64,000 bases of DNA from Sequoia sempervirens (lineage: Eukaryota; Streptophyta; Pinopsida; Cupressales; Cupressaceae): contig VDFB02373365.1 of the NCBI GenBank assembly GCA_007258455.2, forward strand, positions 220,628,552-220,692,551. The letters run 5' to 3'. The stretch's first letter is position 1. Every line of letters begins with the position of its first letter. Position numbers and translations under genes: made by a program. This document shows, piece by piece, positions 35,073 to 46,879 of this stretch. The notes beneath the pieces were generated by a model. The model was not told where the DNA came from. It was given only the letters and a program-made list of their open reading frames with translations, and ran no database searches.

Positions 35073-36350
35073 TGTAAGAGAGGGGGACCAACCACGTCAA
35101 GGCTCCAGGCCACAAAGAGCCAAGAGCGAAGGGTTGTCCTAACTTACCTCACTCTAAAAGATGCCTTGTCATAAGGATCGAGAATGATGAGAACTATAAC
35201 GTACTTCTATCACTTTGTAGACTAGAATATCAAGTTTAAGCTAAGCGAGCAAGTTTTCAGAGTCCATACTGCACCCCAAACAGCTCTCTATCTAAGGATG
35301 GTAGCTCAGTTCTGGGATGACACCACGACACGTTGGTGTCTCTCAGGCGCACTAGCATCTGTACGACAAAAAAAAAGTACACTAAAGACTGCCTAAAAAT
35401 GTACTATTAGCCTAGCTAGTTAGTTTAGGTGGACAAAATAGTATGAAGAAATACAGAAAGTAAAGATGAATATGGTAAAGCAAATAAAGGAGAGCTAGGG
35501 TGATGAAGACAATCTCACATAAATGCCAGTTCACTAGCTAGCTGCACGCATATGTTCACCTACACACAAGGAAGAGGGAAAATTGTTGGGGGTTGTATAG
35601 GGGTCTACCTCAGTCAGACCCCTGTTTTGGTGTTTCCACCTCCACAAACAACCAGAAAGCAACAAAGTAGAATATGTGATAAAGGAAAGAAAAGAGAGCA
35701 ATACACACTACAAAACAATGCAATACTACTCAACCAAATCACAAAGGAGAAGAGTGAAGTGTTACCACCTCCACCCAAAACCCCACTAACCAATGGAAGG
35801 AGAAAGCAAGCTATGAACTTGGAAAATTCACCATCGCTACACATGTGGTGAAGGGAGGTCTTGCAAGACTCCAAGCTCGCAACATCTGTAATGGCTTCAC
35901 ACTTGCAATGTGGAGTTGATGGAGTGTTGTTGCTGCAATGGAGTGTCAAAATGCTTCTTGAGAGTGAATGAGATGCTAGAGAGTGAGATTGAACTACTAA
36001 GAGATGAAATGAAGTGAGAATGAATGTTTTTTCAAGGTGGGATGGGAAGAATCTGCCATTTTCAGGTTGGTTGGTCAAAGAGGGACATTATAATTCGACA
36101 ACAATCAAGTGTGTAACACCTTTTCCAACTTCAGATGCAGGAATCCATTGGGGACGGCAGTGTGCCACGCAAACGTTTGTGCACCACGCATTTGTCCCTG
36201 AAAAATATTCTCTCACCGACATAAAGGACAGATGCCAAGTGGATGGAAGGCAGTTGGGTGATGTGGGATTTCACCTTTGGATTTGATTTTCTAAGGTGAG
36301 GGTGTGTGAAAGTGGAATTTGCATAAGGGGTGCAAATTTTCTCCTATACA
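35073..36350 (-). repeat. Element D 3' LTR
   Basis: Runs from TGTAAGAGAGGG to ...CTCCTATACA (1278 bases) and pairs with 61565-62827. Open frames within it, on both strands, are not conserved in a convincing way. Confidence 0.92.
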
Positions 36351-36364
36351 TTTTCCCCCCACTT
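36351..36364 (-). other. Element D polypurine tract
   Basis: On the minus strand AAGTGGGGGGAAAA abuts the LTR. Confidence 0.85.
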
Positions 36365-37833
36365 TAGCGAGTATGAGTACTAATGAGTGCTTCAGTAAAG
36401 TAGATCGAAGAGTTAGTAGGGTTAGAAATTTATAACTGAACCATCAAGGAAGCATATTGCAATCTAGCGAGCTCGAAAGCACAAGATAGGAAAAGGACTC
36501 CACAGGTACTCTCCGTGAGGAGATTTGAACAAAAGACCCCATATCCCTGCAGAACTATGAAGTTGCACAAAGTACATCGAAGGCCCTGAGACCATTGATG
36601 GACAAATCCCATAGGATGAAAGCATATCATAGGCCTACGTATATGTGAGGATGCAACCCCCAAGATCTCTCACATGAAGGAATCCCTAAGATGTAAGTGC
36701 CTTACAGGCCCGCAAACCTGCAAGAAGGAAACCCATAAGATATCTCACATGAAGGAAGCCCAAATATGTAAGTTCCTCATAGGCCTGCAAATCTACAAGG
36801 AGGCATCCCCCAAGATCTCTCACATGAGGGAAACCTAGCTATAAGGGGACTCTGCAAATTCAGAAAGTGGCTTCACAGGTGCACCTGTGAAGTGACATGT
36901 TAATCCACAAATAAAACATGCCAGGAAACACAAAGCAGCCACCTAGGAAAACAAGTGGATAGTCATGCAAATTGTTGACAAGTTGGAATGCTTTCAAATG
37001 GGTTCCTTGGGAACCCAATGTGAAGAGGGGTCCACTCAAGGGACGCGTTGTTTGAAAGTGAAAAAGAGATGATTTTCCTCAAATTGATTCATCGTCAAGG
37101 AATCATTTCGAAAGATTTTCACTTCATCAAGGAATACAAGAGGAAGAAAATTCCCCCTCATGAGGAGAAGGTCAAAGTTTCTCCCACCTCAAAGGAAAAT
37201 TCTCAAGTTCTTTCTTTGCGAATCCATGATGAAGGAAACATGTTTTGTTAGGGGTCCAAGTTGTGAATACGATTTTTGAAAAAGTTTGCAAATATTCTAA
37301 AGAAAAGATTTGTTCGCAACGAATGTGTTTTCTGAAAATAGAAGTATTGTGAAAGTGGTGTTGTCACACATACGAGGGAAAACTCAAGAAAAGAAGAGAG
37401 AAAGATAAGAAAAGAGAAAAAGAGAAAGAGAAAGAATCATAAACAGACAACATAGGGGAATCTGGTTTTGCGGGGTCAGATCTGCTCATGTACTTATATA
37501 AATAATGGGTAACCACGGTGCAAGGAAAAAGATCATCAATCCCCACCAGATCAATAAGAATGCATGGAAGACAAAGTAAAAATAAAAAATCGGGTCAACA
37601 TGGAAGGGAAGCCTAAATGCCCCCAACACTTTGCATCATCCCCAATTTTCCAAAAATCAAACACAAACATGGAAGAATAATGATACATATAGAAGAAGGT
37701 TCAAGACACAAAATTACTCTTGAATCCAAGCACCAAAAAGGGTGACAAAGGTCATCAAGGAACACATAACACAATCACAAGGGAACACATCACAACACAC
37801 ACATCTAATCTAAAGATAAAGAAGAGGCCTCCC
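36365..37833 (-). other. Element D 3' internal region
   Basis: No gene is recognised. It contains three or four loose repeats of a CCCCAAGATCTCTCACATGA(A/G)GGAA-type phrase at 36655-36840 and a purine-rich GAAAGA tract at 37376-37440. Confidence 0.5.
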
Positions 37834-39177
37834 CTAACACTCATTGACCAAGAGGTCATCTACTTCCCAATCTATATCATTATAAGAGGAAGGAAAACAA
37901 GCCTGTAGTGGTGGAATATTAAGGGTAGGAGCTTCTAACCCTCCCGCAATAAGGGCTAAGGAAAAAGGCCTCACAAGGTCTTCTCCACTAGGCTCTTGTG
38001 GAGCTATACTCACCGATTTCACAAATATCATTGACAAGGTCAGGACCTCGTCTAGAGAATTGAACATGCACTTTACTGGAGTGCCATGTCATACCTCAAA
38101 AAATAGAGAGGGTTGTGCTCAGGATTCATCACTTGGCTCACTAAGTGACTCGGGAGTGGTGACAAACTCAGGGGAAGTGAGTACTTGCTCTATTACTAGG
38201 ATGGAACAAGCTAGTGCAGGACCACTTTTTGAAGAAGTTGGGCTCCTCTTACGCCTTCCATTGCTAGAAGAGCCATTGTACACATTCTACTTCATCAGGG
38301 GATATGAACTCCCAACAGATGAGTTGAGAGGCGCAAAGGAGGAGGAGGAGAAAACCGTGGTAGATACCACTAAAGTATTCGACATATCCACAGGTTTAGG
38401 GAATAGTGGGATGTCTAGAAGTGACATCAATAGGGGTGGCTCAGTCAAAGGAATGATAAACACTTGCACCTTTTTTGGGTAAGGTGCACTTACACTCATA
38501 GCGGGAGCTTGAGGCGAGACCGAATGAGATTGAATAGAATCAAAGGGGAGGAGAGAGGAGGATACAATAGGAGAACCAGATACAAAGGTGGTTGTCTCCT
38601 CTTCCTTCTTCTACAAAGTGGCTTACTCTGCCACTAGAGCCTTTCTCCGGCACTTGTGCTAATGTGCAAGGCAGTTTCTGTGACTCTTCGAGCTAGAGGC
38701 CAAGGGATGCGAAGGGATGGAAGGATCCTACTCATCCATAGGGGTGTCCATCATATTTTTTTTTTATAGAGGGACAAGCTCCTAAATAGGAGTAGGAGGA
38801 GTAGGTTGAGAAACAACGAGAGGAGTCAGATCCAATTCCTCAGTAGCAGACCTCTTCCTATTTACTGCTTTGGGAGCAGAAGTGGTGGGAGGCCACAGAG
38901 GCTGAGACATAGAGGATTCCCCATGGGGACTCTTTCTTCTACCATACAAGTAGGGCCAAGGTCTAGGAGGTTTAGTAGGGCGGTCTGAAATCCTAATCTT
39001 AGGTCGGCACCAAGCAGGCACCATCAGAATCCTTAAGTAGAATCCAGGAGTAGACATCCAAAACTCTTCCTCAAAAAGAGGAGTGGGAGAGGCATCCTGA
39101 GAATAGGCTAGCTTCTCTTTTCCTTTATGGGAAGAGGGGGAAGCTTGTTTCTACACTATCAAAAGGGTCAATTTTGG
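37834..39177 (-). pseudogene. Element D unknown coding-like region downstream of protease
   Basis: Minus-strand open segments (37834-38067, 38287-38499, 38782-39057) lie in series after the protease. They are Pro/Ser-rich, with phrases like FYLRILMVPAWCRPKIRISD and RPWPYLYGRRK. I recognise no domain. The position where a pol gene should begin is occupied by this sequence, so it may be what replaced pol in this non-autonomous family. Confidence 0.4.
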
Positions 39178-39720
39178 TTATCCCTTTCCCTTGATCTTAT
39201 ACTTCGCATAGTTCTTGTAAAGTAGGTCTATTCTTGGGGGGAGCAGACTGATCGGAGCAAGCCAAAAGTGATCCAAGGAGTAGCCCCCATGGGATACCAA
39301 TGGTTGGTATCTAGTGTCATGCACAAAACCTTCATGGGAGAATTTAAAACACTTATGAATGAAAAAGGCAATTCCATTCGTAGAAGCTAGCCAAGGTACG
39401 CCTAGCTTCAACCTGAACAAATCTAACTCTGAAATAACATCGAAGACTGTGTTTACAACCCTAGGTTCAACTAGGATAGACAGAGTTATTGAGCCATATG
39501 GCTTTAGACAAAGACCATCATGCGTACAGATGGTAGACTTTGTATCTTTGTACTCTTCCCTCTATAATGAATTTAGCCACAACATTTCTTCTGTAATAAC
39601 ATTCACTCGACTCATGGGTTCAACTTAGACCCCCGTCACAATGATTCCATTGAGGTGAGTGGGAATGTAGAGGGGAGAAGGCTTATTGTTCAAGGGCATA
39701 TCCTATGAGGTAAAGGTCAC
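39178..39720 (-). pseudogene. Element D aspartic protease remnant
   Basis: The C-terminal half is clear: KLGVPWLASTNGIAFFIHKC corresponds to the LGRPWIH...STLHQ signature of Tat-branch proteases, followed by YSLDHFW. Upstream there is MSRVNVITEEML in the active-site neighbourhood, but the catalytic Asp-Ser/Gly triad is not visible because of a stop. It is non-functional. Confidence 0.65.
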
Positions 39721-40918
39721 ATCTGACGAGCCAGTCACAGGCTATGTGGTAGGAGTTGTTGTGACCATGTTAATATATGCCTCAGGCCAAGTGGTAGAAT
39801 CAGAGGGATCGATAATTAAGCTAGCAAAATGCGAGGAAAATAGGTCCATGTATATCTATAACTCACTATTCACTTTCACCACCAATTTTTTTGTATTTTA
39901 TTTATTTCTATCGAGATGAATAGTATCATCCTCGATCCAGTACAGTATCTCATGACGTAGGTGCATACAACATTCGATATCATGTCCGTTAACTCGATGG
40001 TACTAACAAAAGGCATTTGCATCATACTAGCTAGGGAAAGGTTCCTTGAGAGTTTTAGGGTTCTCCAAGGTTATGATCTTATCCTTTAGAAACTTTTGTA
40101 AGATGGAAGAATAAGATTTTTCTAACTTTGTGAACTTTCTATTGCATTTGAGGTTTTTATCATTCGTAACGGCTACTACATTCGCAACGGCCTTACCCTT
40201 TACAGAGATCGATACAATGGATTTTCCTTCTAAATGGGAGCATGAGGAGGATCCCCCAACTAGACTACCATTTGTTGATATTCTCATAGCGTAGCACACA
40301 AATGCACAAAAGAAGGGTATTTAATAAGGATAAACTTCTCCTACCAAGGTCTTTGCAAGTTCCCTATGAATACCTTTTACATGTTAGAATCAGGCAATGG
40401 GTATGAGATCTGTGAGAAAAGCACTTGATACCGTGCTATGAAATCAGTGATTTTCTCATTATCCCCTTGCTTGCATCAGACAAGATCCAAAAAGGTCATC
40501 TTTGGTCCAATGTTGGCTTGGAACTATTGGAGAAACTGATTTACAAGTTGATCAAATGAGAAAATAGAGTTTTCAAGTAAGGAACAATACCATTTGAGGA
40601 CTGTATCCTTAAGAGATTGATCAAAGGAATAATTTTTCCATCAACACATCGTGAAGGAAGAAGTCTGTACACATGGTGTTAAAGGCAGACACAAGCATTT
40701 TTGGGTCCCCTTTGCTACCATAATTCTCGAATTTAGGAATCTCCATTTCTTTTGGGAAGGGAGTGCTTAAGATTGCTACCGACAATGGACTATGTCAAAA
40801 GAATGGTTGAAAGATAGGTTGTGCAAAGGCTTAGGAGAGACTCACTAGTTGGCTTCACATCTTACCCCTATTTTGAAGAAGAGCATTTAGAATAGGGTCT
40901 TGGGATGACAAAGGTGTA

Positions 40919-41150
40919 GTGGGACCTCCTTCAAAACCGCCACCGAAGCCACCTTCGGAACCACCAACGTGGCCACCACCGGATCCACTACCGGAGCCAC
41001 CACCACTAGCAAGGCCTCCATCAGAGCCACCTCTGCTTTCAAAGCCACCACCATGGCCTCCACCAGAACCACCTCCACAAACACCATTGCCACTGCCAAA
41101 GCCACCACCACTACCAAAGCCCCCACTAGTCAACCCACAAAAACCTCCAC
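40919..41150 (-). repeat. Gly-rich codon repeat in element D gag
   Basis: The minus-strand reading is (GGX)n with few Ala/Glu/Ser breaks (SGGGHGGGFESRGGSDGG). On the plus strand the same DNA reads as a Pro-rich open frame, which I take as a shadow. Confidence 0.8.
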
Positions 41151-41160
41151 CACTAGAGTT

Positions 41161-41165
41161 GAAAG
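41161..41165 (+). repeat. Target-site duplication of element E (left)
   Basis: GAAAG, repeated exactly at 60842-60846. Confidence 0.92.
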
Positions 41166-42568
41166 TGATGGAACTCCTTAGTAAATTTCTTGGTTCCACC
41201 CTAAAAATTGTGCAAAGTTTGGCTTGGGCCCTCGTTTATGATTTTAGGTCATATCCTCATCACTTTCTTAGGATTTTATATTCATAAAACCTCCCAAAAT
41301 TAACCTATGAATCAAAAGACCCCTGATCATTTTAAAATTGCATTGACCTAGTATTCCCAGTTTCTGGTCACTTAAGTTGCCACTTATGTCATTAAAGTCA
41401 TGTATTCACTAGCCCCTTGTATTTAGGTTCATCGGTAGGCTTCGACCATGTGTCTAGTATGCTAGTGGGCCCAATCTCCTTGGTGAAGATGGTTGGCATC
41501 TTTCAAGGAAGATCAACGGCTATAGGATTGAAGACGTGGCCACTTCTCTACCACTCCCCACGTGCTCGTCTTAATCTATTTCATGCTATTTTAAAGACAT
41601 AGGTTAGTGGGCGATGGCCACATAGTACTGACAGATGGTGGGACCAATATATCCAGAAGGGTAGTGGACGTAGTCCGAAGGAAGATCAATAGTGGACGTC
41701 ACAACACGTGTGAACTCATCAAAGTAATTCCTTGTGCACCCATCTGTCTACAACAATGAGGAAAGATAATCACACGGGCTCGCGGGCGAAGCAACACCTA
41801 TCATTATTATGTTACCTACTAAGATTTGAGGATGAAGGTTTGTTTCATAAGAGATGAAATCGACAATCGATGGTAGGTGACGTGGCCTAATCTTGACCAC
41901 TCCCCACCATCCCGTGAGGGCCCTTCCCATGTCCTGTATTTTGCAACGGGCAAGCAGGAAAGTGCCATATGGACCTTCTAAAAGGCTCTGGTGGGATCTA
42001 ATAAAATTATAATACTTCTAAATTTGGCCGAGAAGGTACTATTTTCTAAATGGTGCTATTTTCAACATTGTTCTTTCAGGCACATGCTTGAGATTTCGGT
42101 TGTCAATCCTAATAGTTATTGATGTGTGGAAAAGGAAAAAACAAAGCAGCGTAATGTACAAACCGATATTTTGAGATCAAATCAAGATCATTCCCCATTG
42201 TTTTGCTACAAAGAAATACAGGTGATTTAATTCCCACATGTAAGCAGGTAATTATAGCATGGATAGTTTTAATTGATGCTATGTATATAGAGTGGATGTA
42301 TATCTACTTAGGGATTTTCTGATTTAAAGGAGCATTAAAAGCACAATTAAAACTTAATTATAAGTGGTTGCATAGTAATCTACCTATTGATTTATCTTTT
42401 AAAACATGATCAATGGTTAACATTAAAAAGATCAAAGTAGACTGTTGTCAGGTCACGTGCACAAGCTTTCTTTGAAGAATTAATAGTTGGCATACTTGCA
42501 TGGATCATTATAATGAGGACCGATGGCCATATTTCTTATTCATAAATTGCATTCATAAACTAACAATT

Positions 42569-43105
42569 GAGTTTGAGTCTGAGAGCAGAATTGGTAGAGG
42601 TCTTTTGGTTCTTATCACTGAGAGGATGAGTAAGTCCATAGAGTTTGTTAGGCCAGTCTGAAGGTCTAGGAATTTGAGTTCGCCCGAGTCTGAGGAGAAT
42701 TCCCCTAAGAATGAATTTAATACATAGGGAGCTCCTGATACACCAAAGAGTAGAAGGGGACGTAGGAAATTTAAGAAGCATGGTGTCAAGAGTAACTACC
42801 GCCTGAGGAGCTGAACTGTTTCAGAAGAACTAGTCAAGTTCAAAAGGAAAAAGCTAGTGGAATATGAAAAGAAGGCAAAGAAAAAGTGCAAGTATCATAA
42901 GGCCTATCTAGGAGGATGTAATTCTTCTACTGAGATTTCTAATAGCCCTTCAGACAATGAGGGTGACACTAATCTAGAGTGTCACTGTTATCCACTCTCC
43001 CTAGTACCATCTGATGATTATGACGAGGAGGTGGTGACGGTTCCTCTAGTTCCACCACAAGCAAGGTGCAAGCTAGTATCCTTTGAGGCCAATGACTCAA
43101 AGTGA
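42569..43105 (+). pseudogene. Open frame inside element E 5' LTR
   Basis: This 179-codon frame has two internal stops (TGA after FVRPV, TAG after EFNT) plus a third at LRS. It is basic in the middle (RRGRRKFKK, KRKKLVEYEKKAKKKCKY) and acidic at the end (DDYDEEVVTVP). The same frame exists in the other LTR (58932-59459), three codons shorter, with the first two stops at the same places. No known family. The frame lies upstream of the LTR's TATA box. Confidence 0.5.
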
Positions 43106-43544
43106 TGACTCTGCCCCATTTTTGTTTTTGATGACAACATGGCCCTTTTTTCAAGATTGTTCTATTTAGCATTCATGTGATTTCTTGTTTCTAGCACTAA
43201 TGTGGAAATTTTTTGGGCTAGTGTAATGGAGAAGTGCCAGACTCCCTAATGTTCGTGGGATGTATATTTCTTTTGGGAAGTATGTTGATTTTTTTTGGGG
43301 CTGCGAGTGGTGAATCTTCTTTGGTCAACAAGGAGGAGGATTCAATGCTGCTACAACAAACTCTACCTTTTCAGGAGCTATCATGTCTTCATGCAAAGGA
43401 TGTTGAATGTGGTCTTTTGCTCTTCCATTTTTTGCAATGACTGCATGTAACTAACTGAGGACATCTCAAATTCTAGTGCAAATGATCTTGAAATGAGATG
43501 AAATGTAAATGTAATTGAGCTTGATGCTTGTTGCTCCCTTATTC

Positions 43545-43552
43545 TATAAAAG
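43545..43552 (+). promoter_or_regulatory. Element E LTR TATA box
   Basis: TATAAAAG, conserved in the 3' LTR at 59897-59904 within a longer identical context. Confidence 0.7.
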
Positions 43553-44144
43553 GGATTTCAAGACTCATTACAGAGGGTCATATTAGTCTCAATAGGGTTT
43601 TAGGTGAAAGCTAAGATCAGGAAAGGAACTTTAAACAGAATATAGATAAATAGGCCAGTAGATTGTCTTGGGTATGAAATCCTGTATGTAATAGTCGTAA
43701 ATTAGTTCTATAGAAACTACTGATATCAAAAAAAATCTTAGTTTGGAAACAAATACTCTCCTATGTATATTTATCACAAGTTATGAATGAAAATACTAAT
43801 GGTGTTATCATTTATCTTCAATTTTTCCATTTGAAGGTATGATTCTATTTTCAGCTTTAACTCAAAGAGTTGATTAAAATGCTTGAATAGAGTTATAGAT
43901 TTTGTAAGGAATTGCTTAGGATTTTTAAGCAGTGAGTGTTTTTATGCATTGTGAGTTTTCATAAATGCAAAGTAGTATGAAAATTGTCCACCTATCTCTA
44001 AATTGAGTAGTTCATATATTACTGATTCTTACATATTTGACTCTGTCGCTCCAATTGATGAGACACTGGTCAATTTGTTAGAAAATATTACATAAAAATG
44101 AGAAAATAACACACCTAGCAATGAACTTAAAAAAAGAACAATAT

Positions 44145-45901
44145 TGTGTCATAGAAAAATGGACCCTTTGCTTGACATGGGATTAATTCATGATAAAATG
44201 GACTTAATGAGGTCTTAATCTAGTGTTGTGAGGCATTCTATCCGTCCACACTAGGTCTTGGACCCTTGCAAATCAAATAACATGCTTTCAATGACGTCTT
44301 GTAAAGGTGTTTTAATGTCTTGTAAAGGACTTTCATGCTTTTCTAGACTTAATTAACTTATTTCTCCATTATAAAACATGTTTAATAATATTATTACATC
44401 AATCTAGAAGGTTCTTGAATTAAACTTAATGATAAACTAGTGTTGTAATGTGATTTACACACTCACATTGGTTCTTGTGCATTTCTAGGCTATGTGGACT
44501 TAATTTTAGTGTTGTAAAGTGCATTTAATCACACTTTCACATTGATTTATGTGTCCCAAGCCCTATTCAACATTTGCATCACCACTAATAGGTCCTATTT
44601 TACCCATATTGTGCATCCTAAAGCTTTAATTGATCAAACACCTAACAAGATAACATTTTAAACCTTGTTTCCTATCTCCTTAACTTCATAGGTGTTGGAA
44701 TGGCCCCTGTGGGACCCATTCGCCATGTGTGGTGAATGACTCCTAGATGACCCCCATTTTGACCCTTGAGCGGGAAAAAGTGAAATTTAAAGTTTATTTT
44801 CACTATATGTTGGCCTATGATGTAGTATAATCAGGTAGTAAGGCACAATTGACTATAAATAAGTGTTACTATCCTCAGTTTACATCTAATCATTCATTAT
44901 TACATCTCTCATCATTGTTTTATCATCTACCTTTCACTACAAGTCAAGCAAGCTAAGGTTTCTCCATTAGAAGTCTTAAAGTTAGCATCCTAAAGTATTC
45001 AAGGGCTATTTTTTTATATATTGCAGTAGAAATCCAAGATCAATCATCATTGCAAGGTAATATACTCCATTGTTGCATACTTTATTCACTTACTTCATCA
45101 TTTTGGTTAAATTACCTAAACGGGGTTTGACCAAGGCAAACCCCCATGCCCTAACAATCAACAACCTCTCTTCTTGTTGTGTTTGTATGTAGATTTAGAT
45201 CCTTTGGAAGCTTGAGAATCATTGAAGATTGCATTTCAAAGTCATCCAAGTATTCTTCCCTTCATTCAAGTCAAATCATCAACAAAAAGTTTCTTTTAGA
45301 CCCGGATCTAACAATTTCAACAGTGGAGACCTGTAGGAGGCAGAAGTACAGATCTAACTCCACAGAATCTTCCTCTAATTTTCTAGATTTATGTAGGTGG
45401 ACTGATTCACCACCCATGGTGAATGAGTCCCACCTGTAGGCCTGAAAATTGATTTTCTGAGATTTCAACACCCGGCAGTCAGAAACAAGTTTCTGGAAGA
45501 TTTTAGCAGAAACATGACTGATTCGCCATGCTTGGCGAATGAGTCCCAGTGGCCATTAAAAAAAGTTTCAGAGACATTCCAGAACCTTCCAGTGACTTCA
45601 TTCTACCTCCAAGTGTACTCTATTCAATCTCATTAAATTTTGTTTCCATTTACCTAAGTTTCTAGTTCATGGTTGCAATACACAATGTGTTTTCAAACAA
45701 GTCTTAATTCTTAGATTTTGTATGCATGTTTGATCAATTTAATAGTTTAGCAGCACTTATATCACTCCATTTACATCACATCACATTGCATACATCCTAA
45801 TTTGAGTGTTACATAAGCAAGTTAGGAGCCCTAATCTTACTCTTTTTAGGTGAAAAACCCTAAGAAGAGCCTAGCATTTCAGGTTCCTAAAATCTGTCAC
45901 A
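44145..45901 (+). mobile_element. Solo LTR nested in element E 5' LTR
   Basis: This 1757-base segment is bounded by TGTGTCATAG and ...CTGTCACA and flanked by AATAT at 44140-44144 and 45902-45906. The other LTR of E has the empty site with one AATAT (about 60494-60498). It has a TATA box (TATAAATA, 44854-44861), no coding region, and three copies of a 20-base palindrome. It is a lone LTR, presumably left by LTR-LTR recombination. Confidence 0.88.
44718..45550 (+). repeat. Three 20-base palindromes ATTCGCCA-N4-TGGCGAAT in the solo LTR
   Basis: Copies lie at 44718-44737, 45405-45424 and 45531-45550, each 8-base arms with a 4-base loop, each followed by GA(C/G)TCC within two bases. In the second copy both arms are changed in a compensating way (ATTCACCA/TGGTGAAT). 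Confidence 0.88.
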
Positions 45902-46248
45902 AATATTCATTTAAAGTATTTTCAAGAATAGTGTGGGTTAAGAATATCTTTGATTCTTAGCAAGTGAATAGTCATTTACTTAAATATTTGTCAAATCTTC
46001 AGTGAGATGGGTTTTATTTGCAATAAATAGGAATCAATTTGTGTATAAATGTGTAACTAATTGAATACACTTCACAAAAACATAATTGGGATAACCCTCC
46101 TATGTTTCACAAAGCCTGAAGTGAAGGAGTAAGGATCACAAAATCCTAGACTTGTTGTGTTGGCCACTAACGTTGTAGTTTATTCACTATAAGAGTTGGC
46201 TACTCTTTAGAGAATTGTAGGGTTCTGCTAGAAAAATCACCAATAGAA

Positions 46249-46266
46249 TGGCGACTCTACTGGGGA
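46249..46266 (+). other. Element E primer binding site
   Basis: TGGCGACTCTACTGGGGA directly after the LTR end. Similar sites are known in long-LTR plant gypsy elements. I did not assign the tRNA. Confidence 0.7.
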
Positions 46267-46879
46267 AAGCTTTGAATCTCTAGTTGCAGACTGTTATATC
46301 ATAGAGTCAAGAGTTAGGTGAATCCAAACATCTAGTTCAGATATTAAGACCTGGAAGTATTTCTATTGCAGTGATGTCATAGAATTTATATCTGATTCTG
46401 CTGTGGGAGAAGACCCAAAAGGAATTTCATACTTAAAGGGACCTCATACCATTTTAAGTTTGGTCCTCTGTGAAGAGAGGTGGTGACTCTATCTAAAGAA
46501 CCTATTGAAGATTCAAAAATAATTTTAGATCTACAATATTTCCAATTAGGAATAAAATTCTACAGTAACTACAATATAACTAGGTATTCTTCATATTTTG
46601 GTTTTCACAAAGAATGCATTCAGTATATGACAACCACATGGGAAAATCATGAAAATTTGATTCCCTATTCAGTGAATAATCACTAACAAAGGGAGGGGTA
46701 ATTCTGTATACTTCTATATAATTAAGTTGCAAAATCTACTATGATGTGAGGTATAAATTATTTCTAAAAAGAACTGGGATGAACCTTTTATAATTTAAAA
46801 TGATGTTATGAAAAGCTTGTAAGGGTATAAGAGGGTATATCATCAATATATATAACTTGGTATAATCCAGTGTGCAACT

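Larger units (their letters stand above)
39900..41165 (-). pseudogene. Element D gag, C-terminal part
   Basis: On the minus strand a Gly-rich tract (about 41140-40920) is followed by the gag core EMEIPKFENYGSKGDP...LVSAFNTMC. Next comes KFTKLEKSYSSILQKFLKD, the Tat-branch pre-nucleocapsid helix, and a zinc-finger-like FC-stop-YHRVNGHDIECCMHLRHEI. Several stops are present (the TAG between FC and YH stands where Gln or Glu is usual). The segment is cut at 41165 by element E and continues at 60847. Confidence 0.8.
41166..46248 (+). repeat. Element E 5' LTR (with nested solo LTR)
   Basis: Starts TGATGGAACTCC. It matches 49035-50569 plus 58810-60841, apart from the nested piece 44145-45901 and about 250 bases missing near 41430 relative to the 3' copy. 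The exact 3' end is uncertain by a few bases. Confidence 0.88.

Noticed and set aside
35614..36078. 154-codon minus-strand frame in the element D LTR
   Set aside because: The other LTR copy keeps only a 67-codon part (62154-62357) and the rest is broken, so shared coding constraint is not convincing.
40919..41287. Pro-rich forward open frame resembling a cell-wall protein
   Set aside because: It is the complement of the Gly-rich tract of element D gag, whose zinc-finger and capsid motifs lie on the minus strand.
44145..45901. Deletion in the other LTR of E instead of an insertion here
   Set aside because: TG...CA ends and exact AATAT repeats around the segment, with a single AATAT at the empty site, favour insertion.
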